Shown here: piece after piece, positions 60,472 through 64,000 of the stretch
Position numbering within the stretch: the first letter of the stretch is position 1
How the letters are laid out: each line of letters starts with the position of its first letter
Assembly: GCA_023212695.1 (NCBI GenBank)
Contig: JALCCG010000105.1
Span: 1 to 64,000, forward strand
Length of the DNA stretch: 64,000 nt
Direction: 5' to 3'
Source: Sporisorium sorghi
Lineage: Eukaryota; Basidiomycota; Ustilaginomycetes; Ustilaginales; Ustilaginaceae
The notes under the pieces: model-generated
What the model was told of the DNA's origin: nothing
What the model saw: the letters and a program-made list of their open reading frames with translations, nothing else
The model's database searches: none
Program-made: the position numbers and the translations under genes

Positions 60472-61038
60472 TGCAGTGAGGACACCTTTTTTTTTCGATT
60501 TCTTCTCTCACAGCTAGATGCTGGTTTTGTATCGGTTAGTTTGGCATCGGAAAGTTTGCTGTTCATTGTACAAACGCTTCCGATTGTGAGCTGTTGTCTG
60601 TACTGTGTGAGGACGAAGGAGGAGCACATTGGGTGTGGTGTCTTCGGCCAACGTTTCTCTCGGAAGCGGGTACATTTGATTGCCGGCTATCCGGTTGGCG
60701 CCGGTCTGTGCCACTTTTTACCCCGCACTTCTTGTGCGACACCGCGATGTTCTTTGCTTGTCATCCTTATCTTCATACCAGAAGCATCGATTCGCTGCAA
60801 GATCCATCTCAATAGCGTCTTGAAGTCGCAAGATCCGCCTCAACCGTATCCTTTTCCTTGCTAGCTCACTGTAAGATCCGCCTCAACAGTATATTTTTAC
60901 CGCCAGATCCATCGCAACGGGATCTTTACGCTGCAAGATCCGTCTCAACAGCATCGTCTACACTGCAAGACCAACCCACAATCTCGCTCTCACCCATCAC
61001 GCTTCTCCACACACTCTTCAGCAGCACCCAGCCCGACA
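60472..61038. other. Intergenic region with short dispersed repeats
   Basis: This is 567 bp between the FHA gene and the carboxylase relic. It includes the GCAAGATCC repeat block at 60797-60970. No gene is seen. Confidence 0.5.
60797..60970. repeat. Irregular direct repeat GCAAGATCCRYCTCAAC, five to six copies
   Basis: Copies begin near 60797, 60828, 60871, 60903 (diverged), 60933 and 60964 (partial), at spacings of about 30-43 bp. The core is AAGATCC(G/A)(C/T)CTCAA. The block ends about 70 bp before the carboxylase start, in promoter position. Confidence 0.75.
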
Positions 61039-64000
61039 ATGCAAACGAAGCGCATCCTGATCGCCAACCGAGGCGAGATCGCATGCCGTCTCATCCGGAC
61101 CTACCGACTCTTCCCGCTGCCTCCCTCTACCTCAACTATCGAGACGGTTGCGATCTACACCGCCTCTGAAGCCAACGCTTTACACGTCTCCCTAGCAGAC
61201 GTTTCGCACCAACTTGCCGGTGAAGGAGCACGTGCGTACCTGGACGCTGAAGCGATAGTGTCTGCGGCGGTCGCCCAACGCTGCTGGGGTGTGGCGCCTG
61301 GCTACGGGTTTCTGGCGGAGGATGCGGGCTTTGCGGGGTTGTGCGAGCAGCGCGGCTTGGTGTTCATCGGGCCTACGAGTGGGCAGTTGGAGGGGTTGGG
61401 GGACAAGCTGGCTGCGCGCGCGCTGGCGGGCCGGCTCGGTGCGCCGGTGCTCCCGGGCACGAGTGGGTCGCTGTCGGACATCGTTGGGTTTGCGCAGGGT
61501 TTGGAACGGGGCACGGGATACGCGTCCTCCCCCTCCCCGCCTCGGCCTCTGTGACGGGAGCGGTGACAGCGCGAAGCCCACGCTGCGTTCAGGGACAGCA
61601 GCGTCTACGCAGAGCGGTATGTAGAAAAAAAAAAGCTAAACACGTCGAGGTGCAGCTGCTCGGCGATGGCCAGGGTGGAGTGGTGCACTTCTGGGACCGC
61701 GAGTGCTCGCTTCCAGCGTCGGCGGCAGAAGCTCGTCGAGATCGCGCCTGCTCCGAACCTCGCACCGGAACTGAGACAGCGGATGGTGCGGGCGGCGCTG
61801 GAGATGGGCAAGGCTGTGCGGCTGCGCAGCCTCGCCACGGTCGAGTTCCTCGTCGACACCCACGGGAAGTTCTGGTTCATAGAAGTAAACCCGCGCATCC
61901 AGGTCGAGCACACAGTCACAGAGGCCGTGACGTCCTACGACCTCGTCGCGCTCCAACTCCACGTCGCCCTCGGCCACACGCTCCCGGATCTCAACCTCAC
62001 CTCCAGCGTACCGTTCCCCGGGAAAACCGCTCTGCAGGTGCGCATCAACGCCGAATCCCACCCCAGCGCCGACACGGACGAAACGCTCCCCGAGACAGGC
62101 TCGATCACATCGCTCCTCTGGCCCACGGGAGTGCGTATAGAGTCCGCCGCGCACGCGCCGCATCCGCAGCTGGGCGCGTACACGGTGGGCACGCTGTTCG
62201 ATAGCCTGCTGGCAAAGGTGGTTGTGACGGCGCATAGTTATGCAGGGGCGGTGGCGGCGGCGAGGCGAGCGTTGGACGAGACGTCGATCGAAGCGGTAAA
62301 GACTAATGTGGCGTTCTTGAAGGCGTTGTTGGCGGATGAGAGGGTGCAGAGGGGTGAGCAGCATATACATACGGTGCAGGACGGGTTGAGGGGGGTTGTT
62401 GGAGCGGGCGAGGAAGGTGCAGGCTGAAATGGATGCTCGGCAGAGCACCGGCAGGCTCACCGCTGCACCGACACGAGAGAACCCTGCTGCAGAAGAGTGC
62501 AAAGAGGAAGCAGGCCAGCACGCAGTCAAGTCGCACGTGAGCGGCGTGCTCGTCAAGCTGTGTGTCCGGGAAGGCGAGACATTGACAGCGGGCCAAGAGC
62601 TAGCCGTGATCGAGGCGATGAAGATGGAGCACGTCGTGCGTGCCGATGCTGCGTGTGCCGGTAGCACGGTGCTCCGAGTGACAGCCAAGCCCGGCGGTGT
62701 AGTCAACGCCACGGACGTGCTGTCCGTCCTCTCCACACTCGATGCCAGCACCGACCCATCTTCGCCACTCACCGCAGACTCATCACCCGCCGCAGAAGAC
62801 CCCGAAATCGCGCGACCGGAGCTGCAAGAACTGCAGCACCGGCGCCACTACCTCTCGGACGCTGGCCGCGCCGCCGCTGTCGCCAAGCGTCACGCGCGCG
62901 GCTTCCGCACGGTACGCGACAACCTGCGCCTGCTGCTCGAGTACGGCGGCCTGACCCTGGCAGCCCAACGCACGCGCCTGCCGCTCGCGAGGCTCATCGC
63001 AACCACCTCCGGCGACGCCCTAGTCACCGGTTTCGGCCGCATCGACACGCACACCGTCGCCGTCATCATGGGCGACTACATGGTGCTTGCCGGCACACAG
63101 GGCTACATGCACCACCTCAAGCTCGACCGTCTTCTGTCCGTTGTACTGGCACAACCGACGCCCGTGGTGCTGTACGCCGAGGGCGGCGGCGGGCGGCGCG
63201 GGGGATACGGATTTCGCCGTTGCGAGCGGGCTGCAGACGCCGAGCTTTGCACTCTTCGGACAACTGCGTGCACGCGGGGTGCCCGTGGTGGGCGAGGCGA
63301 ACGGCTATGTGTTTTGCGGGCAACGCAGCCTTGTTGGGCATGTGCGATGTTGTCGTTGCCACGCGCGGTGGGAGTGCTGGGCTGACTGAAGAAAAGGTGG
63401 GGAGGACGTCGATCGGGATGGGCGGGAGCGCGATGATCGAAGCAGGGGGGGTTGGGGAGGGTGCAGTCGGAGGAGGTTGGGCCTACGCATGTGCACGCTG
63501 TTACGGGTGGTGTTGATGTAGTTGTTGAGAACGAGGAGGATGCTGCGGTGGTGGCGAGGAGGGTGGTGAGTTTTTTTTTTTTTTCTTCTTCACGCAGCCT
63601 TGCAGCAAATGGAAGTATACGCACGACGCGCGGCTGCTGCGCACCTGCCTGCCGTCGGTACAGCAACGACGTAGGGGCGTTCGACATGGGTCGCGTCATC
63701 AGCCTGCTCGTCGACGATTCCAGCTTCGTAGAACTCAGCCCGCTGTGGGGCAGCAGGCCTAGCGCGGGTAAACGGCCACGCAATCGCCCTCCTCGCCAAC
63801 GACCCCACATCCCCTTTGGGGGGACCACGTGTTGATGGCGAGCAGCTGTCAAACTTTATGGGACTCGGCGTTGCGGAGATGTGTGTGGAGCGGTGTCACA
63901 GACAGAGACACGCATCGAAAATTCCACGAGCTTTGCTGCTTCCACGTCATCTGCCTGTGCTCTTCCATCCCTCATCACCGCTTCAAGAACTGCCCGCCAT
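61039..64000 (+). pseudogene. Decaying single-chain biotin-dependent carboxylase (BC-BCCP-CT), cut by window end
   Basis: From the ATG at 61039 the biotin-carboxylase N-terminus is clear (R-I-L-I-A-N-R-G-E-I-A-C-R, Y-G-F-L-A-E). After G-T-G-Y near 61523 the ATP-grasp glycine-rich loop is missing and a stop follows. Fragments then resume in changing frames: A-K-H-V-E-V-Q-L-L-G-D-G (61640 on), F-I-E-V-N-P-R-I-Q-V-E-H (61880 on), the biotinyl site E-A-M-K-M-E-H (~62610), then a carboxyltransferase with L-A-G-T-Q-G, A-E-G-G-G-G-R, and G-G-S-A-M-I-E. Frame changes fall near 61.63, 61.71, 62.39, 63.19, 63.32 and 63.44 kb, some at A10 or G-runs. The domain order matches single-polypeptide acyl-CoA carboxylases; the substrate is unknown. 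The 3' end lies beyond the window. Confidence 0.75.

Noticed and set aside
63555..63600. A GTGAGT-T13-...-CAG stretch that could be an intron in the carboxylase.
   Set aside because: It is shorter than 45 nt and the frames on both sides are already broken, so it would not restore the gene.

Overview
The window looks like chromosomal DNA of a smut fungus (Ustilaginomycotina, most likely Ustilaginales). Coding regions are GC-rich in the third codon position. Most genes are single uninterrupted frames of 1-5 kb encoding long Ser/Pro/Ala-rich proteins. The few introns are short (about 80-100 nt, GT..AG), and intergenic DNA carries long A/T homopolymers and simple repeats. Family names rest on motifs read by eye; no database search was possible. 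I saw no convincing tRNA, rRNA or CRISPR array.

Left part (1-23.4 kb), mostly housekeeping genes: a Zrg17-like CDF-family zinc transporter (+), HIS1 (+), a 1605-aa paladin-type protein with three PTP-like CX5R loops (-), a RING-H2 E3 ligase with an N-myristoylation-type start (+), NCE101 with one intron (-), then an EH / coiled-coil / proline-rich / 2xSH3 endocytic scaffold (+) followed at once by a UIM / DH-PH RhoGEF frame (+). The last two can be joined in frame by one candidate 420-nt intron, giving the layout of a long-form intersectin. This is the most interesting reading in the window.

Accessory island (24.0-33.4 kb): a three-exon lineage-specific gene with Zn2Cys6-like cysteine spacing, an ~87-bp tandem repeat, a LINE-type retroelement, a short tandem repeat, and an inverted, broken copy of the cysteine-motif gene on the far side. 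The LINE has a CCHC-bearing ORF1 and an ORF2 with endonuclease, reverse transcriptase and C-terminal CCHC. ORF2 has long open frames but carries a frameshift and altered catalytic motifs, and the upstream region shows intron-like signals.

Right part (33.4-64 kb): an amino-acid permease (-), a 3.9-kb gene-poor stretch, RPL25/uL23 (+), a DCAF4-like WD protein (-), a large atypical Ser/Thr kinase (-), a 61-aa YABBY/HMG-like microprotein (+), an SSUH2-like zinc-finger protein (-), ESS1/PIN1 prolyl isomerase (+, spliced), HNT1/HINT (-, spliced), a 1517-aa FHA protein with Ki-67-like traits (+), and at the right edge a decaying single-chain biotin-dependent carboxylase with several frameshifts. Apart from the scaffold/RhoGEF pair and the LINE island, neighbouring genes show no obvious shared pathway, as is usual for a fungal chromosome.
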